The translations under genes were made by a program, and so were the position numbers. From assembly GCA_016219875.1 (NCBI GenBank), contig JACRJZ010000025.1, positions 32,673-96,672 of the forward strand: a DNA stretch of 64,000 nt. The letters are read 5' to 3'. Under the pieces are notes generated by a model. That model worked only from the letters and a program-made list of their open reading frames with translations. It searched no databases and was not told the origin of the DNA. This document shows, one piece after another, positions 32,314 to 42,193 of the stretch (positions within the stretch are counted from its first letter, which is position 1; the number at the start of each line of letters is the position of its first letter). This stretch comes from Verrucomicrobiota bacterium. GTDB taxonomy: Bacteria; Verrucomicrobiota; Verrucomicrobiia; Limisphaerales; JACRJZ01.

Positions 32314-35300
32314 TCAGCGGGCCAACGTCACCTTCACCCGGAGGAAACGGCGTGGGGATTCGGAAAGCGGCGCGCTGTGCCGCACCCGCAACGTGGTCGC
32401 GGTGTCTTCCTCCACAATCAATCCGGCGCCGCTCCACGCCGGTGGGAACAACTCGGCGCTGGACTCCACGGCGATGGTCGCGTCGGTGGCGGCGGGATTC
32501 TTGAAGACAGTGACACAGAAGTAAGCCTCCGAGCCGACCGTTTCGCATGACGCGATGATGGGGCGAGGCCCGGCCAGGTTCGGGTTCGTGCCAAAAGCGT
32601 ATTCGCCGGCGTTGTTCAAACCATCGCGATCAGGATCGGCCTCGGGGGCCGCGTCAAGATTGGCCGCGCCGCCAACGAAGTTCGTGGCTTGCCACGCCGC
32701 GAACGGAGAACCGGCGTAACTGAAGTTCAGATCGTCGAAAGACCGGGCGATGCCGTCATCGGCCCAAAGGCGAAGCGTGTATTCACCCACACTTGCCAAC
32801 GTGGCGGCGGTGGCCAAAGCATTGGAGTCCGCGAAGATGACCGGGCTTGGCGCAGCCGCAGCGGACCACCACGCGGTGAACGGCGCGGGCAGGCCGTCAT
32901 CGGTCACCGCGCCGGCGAGCGCCAGCGGCGAGGCCGCGTTCGTGGGCGGGACTCCCGCGTTGACGATCGGCGCGGTGTTCAGCGGCACGACGCTGAACCG
33001 GCTGAAGTTCGCCACGTTGAAGCCGACCCCGCCCGCGTTGTCGCAATACAAGCCGGCGACGACGGTGGGTTGGAGGAAGACCGTTTGCGGCAGGCCCAGT
33101 TGCACCCAGGCGCCAGGCACGCCGGCGTTGTCGGGCGCGTGCAGCGCGGTGATCTGCGTGCCGCGGCGGATGAGCCGCAGCCAGCGCCGTTTCTGCGTGA
33201 TGCCGTTCAAGCCGCTCGTGCCGCCTTTCGGGTTCGTGCGCCAGACGAACGAGGAGAACGCGCCCTGCGGGTTGCGGCCCAGGAACGCCATCGCCCCGTT
33301 GTCCATGCAGTCGCGAATCATGATGCCGGAGCGCGCGTCCATGGCGTTGGAGGTGGCGTTGGTCTGCAGCGCGGTGAGCGTGAAATCGCCGGTGAACTGC
33401 TGGCCCCAGAACATGCCGGAGCCGTCGATGGAGCCTTTGCCCTGCAAGGTGTGGATGTCGTTCACCGCATCGTAGGCATAGCTGCCGGCTTGCGCGGCGT
33501 CGCCGAAATCTTCCGCCAACGTCGCGGGGCCGCTCGGCGCCGGCGTGAGCGCGACGCCGTCGAAGGCCGCGGTCGCCGCCACCGTGTCGCTGCCGCTGTC
33601 CGCCGTGAGGCTGAAGTCGGCGGTCGCGTCCATCGCGATGACGGTGGCGTTGCCGATCTGCGTCCACGGGCCGGGCGTGCCGGCGTTGTCGGTGGCATAC
33701 CACGCGGTCACGGTGTCGCTGGCTTCGACTCGTTCGAGTTTCAGCCAGAGCGGCAGGCTGAGGTTAACCAGGCTCACGGAAGTGTCGGTGGTGTTGTTCG
33801 TCACGCGCGTGCGGAAACGGAGCGTGCGGGCGGAACCTTGATACAGCAGCGCCGCGCGCCGGGCGTAACGGTGCATCGAGTCGCGCACGCACAGGCCGGC
33901 CTCGGCGGCGGTCGGGCCGCTCACCGCAGTCAGGCGCGCGATCAACGTGCCGTCGCCGGTGACTTGCCGGGTGACGGCGTGGGCGCGATCCGAACTGGTG
34001 GCGAAGCCCACGCCGGCGGCGGACAAGACCCAGTTCGTTTCGGTCGGGCCGGAGAAGCCAGCCAACGTCGTCGGGCCGACGTCCGCGCTGATCCAGTCCG
34101 CGGGCGCAAGGTTGGTGCGCCCGCCAACGGTGACCGCGATTTGGTCGCTGGCGCTGAACTGGCCGTCGTTCACCTTCACGCGCACCAGGTACACGCCGGG
34201 CGCGGAGAACGTAGCCGGCGTGCGGGCGCTGTTCGTGACGCCGAATGTCACGACGCCCGAACCGGAGACTTGCGCCCACTGATAGGTCAAGGGCTGCGGC
34301 AGCCCGTCATCGTCCGCGGTGGCCTCGAAGAAAAGTCCATTGGTCGGCGCGACCACCACGCCTTGCGCGCCCGGCGAACTGATGAAGACGGTGGGCGGAA
34401 TGTCGTTGTCGCGGATCGTGAGGCTGGCGTAGGCCGGGCCGGCGATGTCGTACGAGCCACTTCCGATCTGCACGAGCACGGCTTCGTCGCTTTCGGTCGT
34501 GGCGTCGTCGATCGGATTGACGGTGATCGTCCGCGCGGTCTGGCCGGGGCTGAAGACCAGGCTGGCGATGCTCGCGGGCGTGGTCGTGTAGTCGGTGCCG
34601 TTCGCGGCGGTGCCGCTGAGGGTGAGGCTTACGGTGAGGCTGCCGTTCGTGTCCCCGGCGCGAGTGACCAAGAGCGAACCGCTGCTGCCGCCTTCGTAGG
34701 CGACCGGCGTGTCGGCGAGGATCGTGACCGTGTTGCGGTCGTCGTCCGTGATGAACACAGTGACGTTCGATGGCACGCCGACGGCGTAGCCGGCGCCCGC
34801 CGCCACGCTGATGGCGGCGGTTTCGGTGCTTTCCGCCACCGTGTCCTGGACGGGCGCGAGCGTCAGGGTCACGCTCGACTCGCCGGCGGGGATCACCGCA
34901 GTGGCGTTGATCCCTGTGTAATCCGTGCCCGCGCTGGCGCCGCCGGAGCGCGTGAGGTTCACCGTGAGCGCGTTGTCCGTCGGGCCGGAGCGCGTGAGGA
35001 TCACGGTCGCGGTGTCGCCGGCTTCGGCGGCATTGGTGTCGGTGGAGGAAATCGTGACCAGCGGGCTGTCGTTGTCGAGGATCGTGAAGGTTTGGTTTGT
35101 GAACGTGGTGAAGCGCAGCCCCACGGGACTGGAGAGCGTGAGGAGCAGCGTTTCGGAAGGCTCGATGGCCGCGTCGTCGAGGAGCGTGACCGGAATCCAC
35201 TGCACGGTGTCACCCGCGGCAAAGTTCAGCGTGCCGGTCGCGGCTGCGAAATCTCCGTCCGTGGTGGCTGTGCCGGCGGTGAGCGCGTAATCGACGGCGG

Positions 35301-38300
35301 CGCTTTCCGCGGCCGGCACGCTCAGCGTGACCGGCACCTGGATCGTGCCGCTGGCTTCGGAGGCGCTGTTGCTGCTGGAGGCAAAGCCCACAAACGGCAG
35401 CGCGGGCGGCGAGTCGTTGTCTTCGATGACATAGGTGAATTGCGTGACGCTGCCGAGCCGCGCGCCCATCGGATTGCGCAGAAGGATCGTGACCGCTTCG
35501 TCAGACTCCGGCAGCGCGTCGTCGGTGACGTTGAACGTGATGTTCAGCGTCGTCGAACCGGGCGCGAAGGTGAGGACGCCGGGCGCGAGGGTGTGATCGA
35601 CGCCCACGCCGTAGGCGGTCGTGGTCGTGGTGGTGCGCCAGATCAATTGCGGCGCCAGCCCCGGTGAACCACCGAGGAAAACGCTGCGCGCCACCCGCGT
35701 CGTGTTCTCGCGGACGACCAAGCCGGCCTGGGGCGACGCCGCGGTGCTTTGCATCCCGGTCAAGCGCGCCGTGAGCGTGAAGTCGCCTGTCGCGGTAGCG
35801 GCGAGGAAATAGAAGTCGTCGTGCGTGCCGTTGAGGCCGTCGCCGGAGGCACTGATGGTATAGATGCCGTCGGCCAAGCTGTCTATGCCCTGGTTGGAGG
35901 TGAAGCCGACCGTGCGCCCGAGCAGCGGCGGCAACGGCCCGGGCGTGAGCGTGACGTTGTCAAGGGTGGCTGTGGCCCGCGCGGCGTCCGCTTGGGCCGA
36001 CACGGCGAGGCCGGCAAACAGTTCAGCGCCGAACGCCATCGTGAGGTTGGCCCCGACTTGCGTCCAGGCGGAGCCGTCGCTGGACTGGAAGGCGCGGACG
36101 ATGTCGCCGGCCCGTTGCAGACGGACCCAGGTCGGCCTGGCCGGCGCCCGCGTGACTTTGGCCTCTTGCGCGCCGGTGCTGGTCCGGTAATGGAACTCAA
36201 ACCCGCTGCCCGACGTGGCGGCCATGTAACCGCGGCGCACGTTGTTGGCCGTGCTTTCGCGGACCATCACGCCGGCGGTGGCCGCAGGGCTGGTGTTCAA
36301 TTGCGACACCACGCGAGCCATGATCGTGCAGTTGGTCGAGTTGCTCACGGTCCACCACGTGAAATAGCCCTGGTCCGTCGTGCCCTCGACGTTGTCGCCC
36401 GCGCCGCTGACGGTGTAAGTGTCGCCCACGATGCTGACGCTGCCGGCCAGGGCGGTGGAGCCGATGTTGCCGCTGGACCGAAGGCCCACCGTGCCGCCGG
36501 GCTGGAGGTTGGTGATGACGATGTGGTCAAACACGCTCGTGCAAAGGACGCTCGTGTTGAAGGAGCAGACGTGCAGCCCCACCAGCGACGAAGCGCTCGG
36601 CAGCGCGACGGCTTGCGTGCTCACGCCCGTCCAGTTGGTGCCGTCGGGCGAGATCGACCCGATCATCGTGCCGCCGATGCGGTCGCACCGCACCCAATAC
36701 GGCAGCGGAGAGGGCGCGCTTCCGCTGGCGGTGCTCGTGGCGCGCGCGCCGGTATCGACCAAGTATTCAACCGTGACCGGCGTCGCCGTCGTGGAACTGA
36801 GCGTCACGGGAAGGTTCACGGTCCCGATGTTCTCCGCGCCGACCGCGCTGGCGGAGGGGAACCCAACGGTGCGCGTCGGCGTTTCGTTGTCGGTGAGGTA
36901 GAACGTCGCCGGCGCGCCGTGTCCGTAAGCGCCGGACGCGAGTTCGAGCGTGATCGTCTCCGTGCCTTCAGCAAGGGCGTCGTTGATCGGCACGACGGCA
37001 ATGTCCACGCCGCGGGCGCCGGCGGCGATGTTGGTCGTGCCGGGCATCAACTGGTAATCGACGCCGTTGGAAGCGGTGCCAGACAGGACGTAGTTCACAG
37101 TCAACGCCGCGTTGGTCGAGCCGAGTCGGGAAACATAGAAGCTGCCGCCCGTGCCGTTTTCCGTGATCGACGGCGGATAGCTGGTGGACGCGGCATCGAC
37201 GAACAGCGTCGGTTGCTCGTCGTCGCGCATCCAAATCGTCGCGCTGCTGCTGGGGCCGAAAACCTGGTAGCCGGCGCCCGGCGTGAGCGTGAGCGTGATC
37301 GTTTCCAAGTCTTCGGCGAGCGTGTCCGCCAGCGGGGTGACCGTGATGTCCGCGGTGGTGACGCCGTTGCCTACGAGGGTCACGGTGCCGGGCAGGGCGG
37401 TGAAATCCACGCCGTTGGAGGCCGTGCCGCTGAGCGTGTAGCTCACGACCACGCTGTTGGTGGAGGAGCCTTTGAGTGAAAAGCGGAAGTGGCCCGCGGT
37501 GCTCGGCTCGACGGCGTTGTCGGTGCCCAGCACTTCCACGTAGGGCGGATCGCCGGCGTCGTTGATCGTGGCGGTCGCGGTGTTGGGCACGCCCAAGCGA
37601 TAGTTCGTCGGCCCCGCGCCCAGTTGGAGCGTGACGCTTTCGGGGCCTTCGCCCAAGCCGTCCCAGCGCGGGATGATCGTGACCGCGCCGCTGGCTTGGC
37701 CCGCGGGAATCGTGAGCACGCCCGGCAGCGTCTCGTAATCCACGCCGTGCAACGCGGTCGCCACGCTGCCGCTGACGGCACCCGCCACCGCGTAATAAAC
37801 CGTCAACGGTTGCGAGATGTCGCCGCTGCGGCTGACGAGGAAGGTCGCCGTGTCGGCCAGCGCGTCGGGCTGGCTGAGATCGCGCTCCGTCGCCACCGCA
37901 TCCGTGGCCGCGACCGTCACGATCTGCACGTCGTCATCGACGATGGAAACCGTCGCCGTGTTGGCCATCGGATCGGCAATGAACGTCGCGGTGCTGGCGA
38001 TCGTGATCGCGGCCGTCTCCAGCGATTCGGAAGTCGAGTCGTCCACACTCGTGATGGAGAGCGTGCCGACAGTCGCGCCGACGGGAATCGTCAACGTGCC
38101 GCTGAGCGGGACGAAGTCGTCGCCGCTGGCCGCGCTGCCGCCCACCGTGTACGCCACCGCCAGGGCGTTGGTCGTAGCGCCGGTGCGCGTGAACGTGACC
38201 GTGGCCAGCGCGGTGGTGCCTTCGACCGTTTTCGCTTCGCCCACCGCGAGACTCACTTTGGGCAGGCGCGTGTCGTCATCGTCGATCACCACGGTGGCGT

Positions 38301-41079
38301 GGGCGAAGCCCTCGATGAGGTAGCCGTTGCCGGGGCCAAGCTCCAGGATGACCGTCTCCGGACCTTCCGCCGCCGCGTCGTTCACCGGAGCGATGGTGAC
38401 GGTGAGCGTATCGGAGCCGGCGGGAATCGTCAGCGTGCTGAAGCCTTGCGAGCCGCTGGCAGGCGCGGGTGTCATCACGTAATCGTTGGTCCGCGTGGCT
38501 GTGCCGGTCGGGCTGGCGAGGTTCACCGTAAGCGCCTGTGAAGCGTCGCCTGACCGAGTGAGCGTGAACTGGGCAGGCGCGGCGGTGTTCGTTTCATTCC
38601 CAACCGGTGCCGTGGCCGTGATGGACACGCGCGCCACGGCGGCCGCTTCGAAGTCGGCGCCGGTGAAGTTCGGCCCCACGGCGACGCTGTTGTTGAACAG
38701 TTCGCTGAAGTTGTAGCCGTAGAGCAGCGGTGTCATCACGTAGGTGGCCGCGGTGAGGTTCGGAATCACGTAGCGGCCGTCGGAGTCGGTGAGGACACCG
38801 TTGGCGCTGTTGGCGTTGACCAGCACGCCGCGCAGACCCTGGCCATTCAAGGTGACGCGGCCGGTGATCGTGTATCGGCTGCCGCCGCTGCCGACGTTGA
38901 CGAGGACGCTGCGCGTGGCCGAGCCGCCTTTCATGTCCGAAACCGTGCAAGTGACGACGTAGCTTCCGGCGCTGGAGAACGAGCGCGTGATCACCGGCGC
39001 GTTGGGCGAAATGGTGCGGTAGTTCGAGTCGCCGAAGTGCTGCCAGGAATAGGCCAGCGGGTCGCCATCAGCATCCGCGGCCGTAGCGGTGAAGGTGACC
39101 GGCGTGTTTAGCGGCACCACCGTCGCGGACGCGGCCAGCGCGAGCGTGGGCGGGTGGTTGTCCGGGAATTCGCCCAGGTTCACCACGACATCGACGCTCT
39201 TCGGCTCCTCGCTCGTCGCGGGGTTGACCGCCACCGTCGTCAGGTAAACACCCGCCTCGGTGTCGGCGAAGGTGCGGCCGAGGTTGATGGGCGAGTCGTC
39301 TTTGCCAAAGGGCGAGCCGGGCGTGGTGTCGATGAGCTGCCAGTTGCTTCCGCTGCCGCTGGGATATCGCCAACCCAAGATGAGGCCGTAGTCGGCCCAG
39401 GTGCGGGTGCTGTGGCCGGTGTAAAGGCCGCGCAACTCGCCCCAGTAAGTGCGCAGGCTGTCCTTGCGAATCCGCAAGGCGAAGCGTTTCGCCGGATCGA
39501 GGATGCCTTGGTCCTGCGCGTAAATGCGGTAGAGGCCGCTGGACGTGATTTCCGTGATGAACGCATCGGGCAGCCACTTGATCTGGTTTTTCCCCTGCAC
39601 GTTGTAGTGGCCGTAGGGCAGGCCGATGCCGCCCATCACGTCCCAGTGGCCGCCGTATTCCTCGCTCGACCCGACGCCGATGGCGCTGGAGCCGCCGGTG
39701 TTCCAGAAGTTCGCGTGCGCGAGGCCGAAGACATGGCCGACCTCGTGCGCGGTCACGTCCGGGCCGTCGCCGTAAATCCACACGCTGCGCCCGCCGCCCC
39801 AGCCGCCGACCGGCCGCGCCCCGCCGCGCAACCGCACGACGATGCAATCATACTCTTCGTCGTCGTAGCCCAGCTTCCGCGCTTCGGCCCGCGCGTGCGA
39901 GTGCTCCAGGCCCAGGCCGTCAATGGGGCCGCCATTCGAGCTGTCTTTCTGCACGTACCAAGCTTCGTTATGCGGCAGCCGGATGGGCGGCGTGACGGTG
40001 GTGACGAGCGTGAGCTTGCCGTAGGAGGCCTTCGCGTAATGGTCGCCCACGTCGCGCATCAACTGGTAGAGCACCGATTCGGAGGACGGCGTGTCGTTCT
40101 GGTCGGCGAACGTGAGCGGAATGACGAGCACCTTGATGTTGCCGATGGAGGGCGTGGGCGCCGCAGGCAGAAGGCCGGTGAAGGTCATCGCGCCGCCGGT
40201 GCCGCCTTCGGCGTAGAGGAGTTGTTCGCGGTACACCGTCGCGTGACTGCCGTCGCAGAGATAGACGATCTCGCCGAACGCTTCGAGGGCCGGTGTCTGC
40301 TCCGTGATCGGTCGGCCCTTGTCTTCGTCGGCGAGGGCCGATCTGCCGGAAACTGGACAGACGGTGACGGCCGGCTTGTTCGGGTCCGGGCGTTCGCCGA
40401 TTTCGAGCGTGCGGAACGGGTCCTCATGCACCGCGAACTCCCGATCCACCGCGACGCCGTTCAATGAAGCGTCCGCCAGCCAGCACACGCTCTCGGCGCG
40501 ACGGCCATAGACGTAAGCCTGGTAGGTTTCACCGGAGGCGAACTCCGCCATGCGCACGGTCGGCACGGGGGAAGCGTTGTCCGGCCCGACGCCTTGATAC
40601 ACGCGCAAGGCCGCGCGGCCGTTCACGCGCGCTTCAAGCCATTGCACCACGTCGTCGGGCAACTCCTGGCGAAAGACTATCGGCACGGCCTCTTCCAGCG
40701 CGCGGCGCGGATCACGTTTCACCAACTCCTTGAACACGGACCGCCGCGCTTGAGCCAACGTCACGCCCTCCGCGGTCAGCGCCGCGCGTTCGTCGGGCGA
40801 GGCGTTCACGAAATTCCCGGCCCAGGCGCGAAAAGCGACGAGGGCGTTGGTTTCGGTGGATGGATCGCTTCGCGGCGTTGGCGCCTCTGAGGGCTTGGTC
40901 TGAGTGGCTTGGGCTGTGGCCGTCTCGGAGCGATCCGCCGTGAGGCTGGCTGGCCGCGTCTCCTGGATGTTTCGCGAGGCCGATTCCGCAGCAGGCCCTC
41001 CCGCGCGCCTGTGCCCGACCATGAGGAAAATGCTCAGCAACACCGTGCCGATTCCGGAAAGCCAGAAGAGTCTTTTCAT
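32314..41079 (-). CDS. Giant secreted metalloprotease with PKD and Calx-beta repeats
   Basis: 2921-aa exported protein. An N-terminal hydrophobic signal or anchor (LFWLSGIGTVLLSIFLMVG) is followed by a metzincin/M6-like protease domain. The zinc motif HEVGHVFGLAH is at about 445-455, and the Met-turn candidate is DVMGG near 480. A PKD domain (~645-730), a carboxypeptidase-regulatory-like repeat (~735-812) and many Calx-beta repeats (from ~815; e.g. DDDTRLPKVSLAVGEAKTVEG) come next. Two stretches resemble DUF1349/laminin-G-like modules near 1470-1700 and 2230-2480. A ~70-aa C-terminal module ends with RRFLRVKVTLAR. Probably acts on the cell surface or outside the cell. The repeats probably bind Ca2+ or carbohydrate, which is inference. 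Confidence 0.85.
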   Translation of the reverse strand: MKRLFWLSGIGTVLLSIFLMVGHRRAGGPAAESASRNIQETRPASLTADRSETATAQATQTKPSEAPTPRSDPSTETNALVAFRAWAGNFVNASPDERAALTAEGVTLAQARRSVFKELVKRDPRRALEEAVPIVFRQELPDDVVQWLEARVNGRAALRVYQGVGPDNASPVPTVRMAEFASGETYQAYVYGRRAESVCWLADASLNGVAVDREFAVHEDPFRTLEIGERPDPNKPAVTVCPVSGRSALADEDKGRPITEQTPALEAFGEIVYLCDGSHATVYREQLLYAEGGTGGAMTFTGLLPAAPTPSIGNIKVLVIPLTFADQNDTPSSESVLYQLMRDVGDHYAKASYGKLTLVTTVTPPIRLPHNEAWYVQKDSSNGGPIDGLGLEHSHARAEARKLGYDDEEYDCIVVRLRGGARPVGGWGGGRSVWIYGDGPDVTAHEVGHVFGLAHANFWNTGGSSAIGVGSSEEYGGHWDVMGGIGLPYGHYNVQGKNQIKWLPDAFITEITSSGLYRIYAQDQGILDPAKRFALRIRKDSLRTYWGELRGLYTGHSTRTWADYGLILGWRYPSGSGSNWQLIDTTPGSPFGKDDSPINLGRTFADTEAGVYLTTVAVNPATSEEPKSVDVVVNLGEFPDNHPPTLALAASATVVPLNTPVTFTATAADADGDPLAYSWQHFGDSNYRTISPNAPVITRSFSSAGSYVVTCTVSDMKGGSATRSVLVNVGSGGSRYTITGRVTLNGQGLRGVLVNANSANGVLTDSDGRYVIPNLTAATYVMTPLLYGYNFSELFNNSVAVGPNFTGADFEAAAVARVSITATAPVGNETNTAAPAQFTLTRSGDASQALTVNLASPTGTATRTNDYVMTPAPASGSQGFSTLTIPAGSDTLTVTIAPVNDAAAEGPETVILELGPGNGYLIEGFAHATVVIDDDDTRLPKVSLAVGEAKTVEGTTALATVTFTRTGATTNALAVAYTVGGSAASGDDFVPLSGTLTIPVGATVGTLSITSVDDSTSESLETAAITIASTATFIADPMANTATVSIVDDDVQIVTVAATDAVATERDLSQPDALADTATFLVSRSGDISQPLTVYYAVAGAVSGSVATALHGVDYETLPGVLTIPAGQASGAVTIIPRWDGLGEGPESVTLQLGAGPTNYRLGVPNTATATINDAGDPPYVEVLGTDNAVEPSTAGHFRFSLKGSSTNSVVVSYTLSGTASNGVDFTALPGTVTLVGNGVTTADITVTPLADTLAEDLETITLTLTPGAGYQVFGPSSSATIWMRDDEQPTLFVDAASTSYPPSITENGTGGSFYVSRLGSTNAALTVNYVLSGTASNGVDYQLMPGTTNIAAGARGVDIAVVPINDALAEGTETITLELASGAYGHGAPATFYLTDNETPTRTVGFPSASAVGAENIGTVNLPVTLSSTTATPVTVEYLVDTGARATSTASGSAPSPLPYWVRCDRIGGTMIGSISPDGTNWTGVSTQAVALPSASSLVGLHVCSFNTSVLCTSVFDHIVITNLQPGGTVGLRSSGNIGSTALAGSVSIVGDTYTVSGAGDNVEGTTDQGYFTWWTVSNSTNCTIMARVVSQLNTSPAATAGVMVRESTANNVRRGYMAATSGSGFEFHYRTSTGAQEAKVTRAPARPTWVRLQRAGDIVRAFQSSDGSAWTQVGANLTMAFGAELFAGLAVSAQADAARATATLDNVTLTPGPLPPLLGRTVGFTSNQGIDSLADGIYTISASGDGLNGTHDDFYFLAATATGDFTLTARLTGMQSTAASPQAGLVVRENTTRVARSVFLGGSPGLAPQLIWRTTTTTTAYGVGVDHTLAPGVLTFAPGSTTLNITFNVTDDALPESDEAVTILLRNPMGARLGSVTQFTYVIEDNDSPPALPFVGFASSSNSASEASGTIQVPVTLSVPAAESAAVDYALTAGTATTDGDFAAATGTLNFAAGDTVQWIPVTLLDDAAIEPSETLLLTLSSPVGLRFTTFTNQTFTILDNDSPLVTISSTDTNAAEAGDTATVILTRSGPTDNALTVNLTRSGGASAGTDYTGINATAVIPAGESSVTLTLAPVQDTVAESTETAAISVAAGAGYAVGVPSNVTVFITDDDRNTVTILADTPVAYEGGSSGSLLVTRAGDTNGSLTVSLTLSGTAANGTDYTTTPASIASLVFSPGQTARTITVNPIDDATTESDEAVLVQIGSGSYDIAGPAYASLTIRDNDIPPTVFISSPGAQGVVVAPTNGLFFEATADDDGLPQPLTYQWAQVSGSGVVTFGVTNSARTPATFSAPGVYLVRVKVNDGQFSASDQIAVTVGGRTNLAPADWISADVGPTTLAGFSGPTETNWVLSAAGVGFATSSDRAHAVTRQVTGDGTLIARLTAVSGPTAAEAGLCVRDSMHRYARRAALLYQGSARTLRFRTRVTNNTTDTSVSLVNLSLPLWLKLERVEASDTVTAWYATDNAGTPGPWTQIGNATVIAMDATADFSLTADSGSDTVAATAAFDGVALTPAPSGPATLAEDFGDAAQAGSYAYDAVNDIHTLQGKGSIDGSGMFWGQQFTGDFTLTALQTNATSNAMDARSGIMIRDCMDNGAMAFLGRNPQGAFSSFVWRTNPKGGTSGLNGITQKRRWLRLIRRGTQITALHAPDNAGVPGAWVQLGLPQTVFLQPTVVAGLYCDNAGGVGFNVANFSRFSVVPLNTAPIVNAGVPPTNAASPLALAGAVTDDGLPAPFTAWWSAAAAPSPVIFADSNALATAATLASVGEYTLRLWADDGIARSFDDLNFSYAGSPFAAWQATNFVGGAANLDAAPEADPDRDGLNNAGEYAFGTNPNLAGPRPIIASCETVGSEAYFCVTVFKNPAATDATIAVESSAELFPPAWSGAGLIVEEDTATTLRVRHSAPLSESPRRFLRVKVTLAR

Positions 41080-41150
41080 GAATGGCGGCAGGGTGCCTCA
41101 AGTCCGCCACTTTTTACCAGCCTGAAACGACGGCCTGAAACAACGTCCAG

Positions 41151-41346
41151 GGCTGCATCAAGCTCCCGCCCGGCGCACCGGGTAGCGCAGGTTTTCCAAC
41201 CTGCCGTATCGCCGACTTGCAGTCGGCCAGGCCGTGAACCTTCCAGCCGGCTGGTCTCGTCCAACGCTCGCCGGTTGGAAAACCGGCGCTACGGCAGACT
41301 CGAAAGTCTGCGCTACGAGTGCTCCCGAACCGAGCTGGATGCAGCC
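41151..41346. mobile_element. Short TIR element (MITE-like), copy B, inverted
   Basis: 196-bp element near-identical in reverse complement to 10197-10388. It starts GGCTGCATCAAGCTC, ends GAGCTGGATGCAGCC, and contains the same ordered palindromes (AGGTTTTCCAACCT, GACTTGCAGTC, CCGGTTGGAAAACCGG, AGACTCGAAAGTCT). It has no coding capacity. The flanks CTGAAACAACG and TTGAACGACG are similar but not identical. Confidence 0.8.
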
Positions 41347-42141
41347 TTGAACGACGCAACCTGGCCAAAACTCTCCAAGCAGGCCAGCCGTCGGCAGCGG
41401 ACTTTTTTTCACCACGGGCGGCGACAGCGTCCGACGCCACCGCCAGTCGCGCGTTCCCTTTGTGCGCCCGGCAGCGGCAAATCGCAGTGAAATCAGGCGC
41501 TTTGGCCCCTTCATGGAACTCCGTGCCCGAGTTGCTGAAGCCCTTTCACCAAGGCGGGCGACCGGCTCTCGTGGCTTGGCACAGCGCCTGCGAGTGCTGG
41601 AGATGCATGAACGAAATGCACTGCTGAAACAGAATGAACACCACCGGGCCAGTCCCGAAGTCACAAAGCCTATGAGAAAATCCCCTGCCCTGATCTCTGA
41701 AGTCATCCGCGAAACCCGGCTTCCGCTGCGCGGCTTGGAGGATCGTCCGCACAAATCGCAAAAGCACCGCTACGAACGGCGCAAGGTGCGGGAGTGTCTC
41801 CGGCTCACCGATTGGATGGCGGAGGATTGATCCTAAGCCCAGCCGTTCGGAGCCACCGATAGCACAGATGGCACAGACGCAAAAAGGTTTGGGCGACGTC
41901 AGGTCGTTCACATACAGGGTGCGCTTTCGACGGTTGATTTCACCTCTTCAAGCTCTTTCATCGGTGTCATCAGTGTCGTCTGTGGCCCACTCCAACTGCT
42001 CCGTTTCGCTTGACCTCTCGCTGCCGGGCCCGGCGAGGCGGTTGGAAGGGTTGGCAGCGCGAGGCCAAGGTTTCGCACCGCTCATCGCTGGGCCTCGCGG
42101 CCATGAACCTCGGCGGTGCGGCGTTTGGAAATCGCCTCGGA
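41347..42141. other. Region without a convincing gene upstream of the giant protease
   Basis: About 800 bp. A plus-strand frame from 41513 (105 codons, Arg-rich, ending DWMAED) exists. An equally long frame lies on the other strand, so neither is convincing. Tandem CACAGATGG-like 9-mers near 41858-41880 are answered by CGGTGTCATCAGTGTCGTC near 41960-41985 in inverted orientation, giving a weak dyad. Otherwise nothing was recognised. Confidence 0.5.
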
Positions 42142-42173
42142 TGAAAAGAAAAAGGCGGGCCGTTCGGCCCGCC
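42142..42173 (-). terminator. Rho-independent terminator of pnp
   Basis: On the minus strand a perfect stem GGCGGGC / GCCCGCC with a short loop is followed by TTTTTCTTTTC. It lies about 20 bp after the pnp stop codon at 42194. Confidence 0.88.
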
Positions 42174-42193
42174 TCGAATTACTTGTTTCCTGA

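Noticed and set aside
32689..35667. 992-codon plus-strand frame opposite the giant protease
   Set aside because: Caused by codon bias of the Calx-beta repeats; Arg/Gly/Val/Asp-rich without motifs.
10197..41346. Composite transposon bounded by the two inverted TIR elements
   Set aside because: No transposase lies between them and the enclosed genes are ordinary chromosomal genes; the elements are better read as independent non-autonomous insertions.
41513..41830. 105-codon plus-strand frame (Arg-rich, ends DWMAED) upstream of the giant protease gene
   Set aside because: A frame of similar length exists on the opposite strand and neither has a family signature or clear ribosome-binding site; kept only as a note in the gene-free region.
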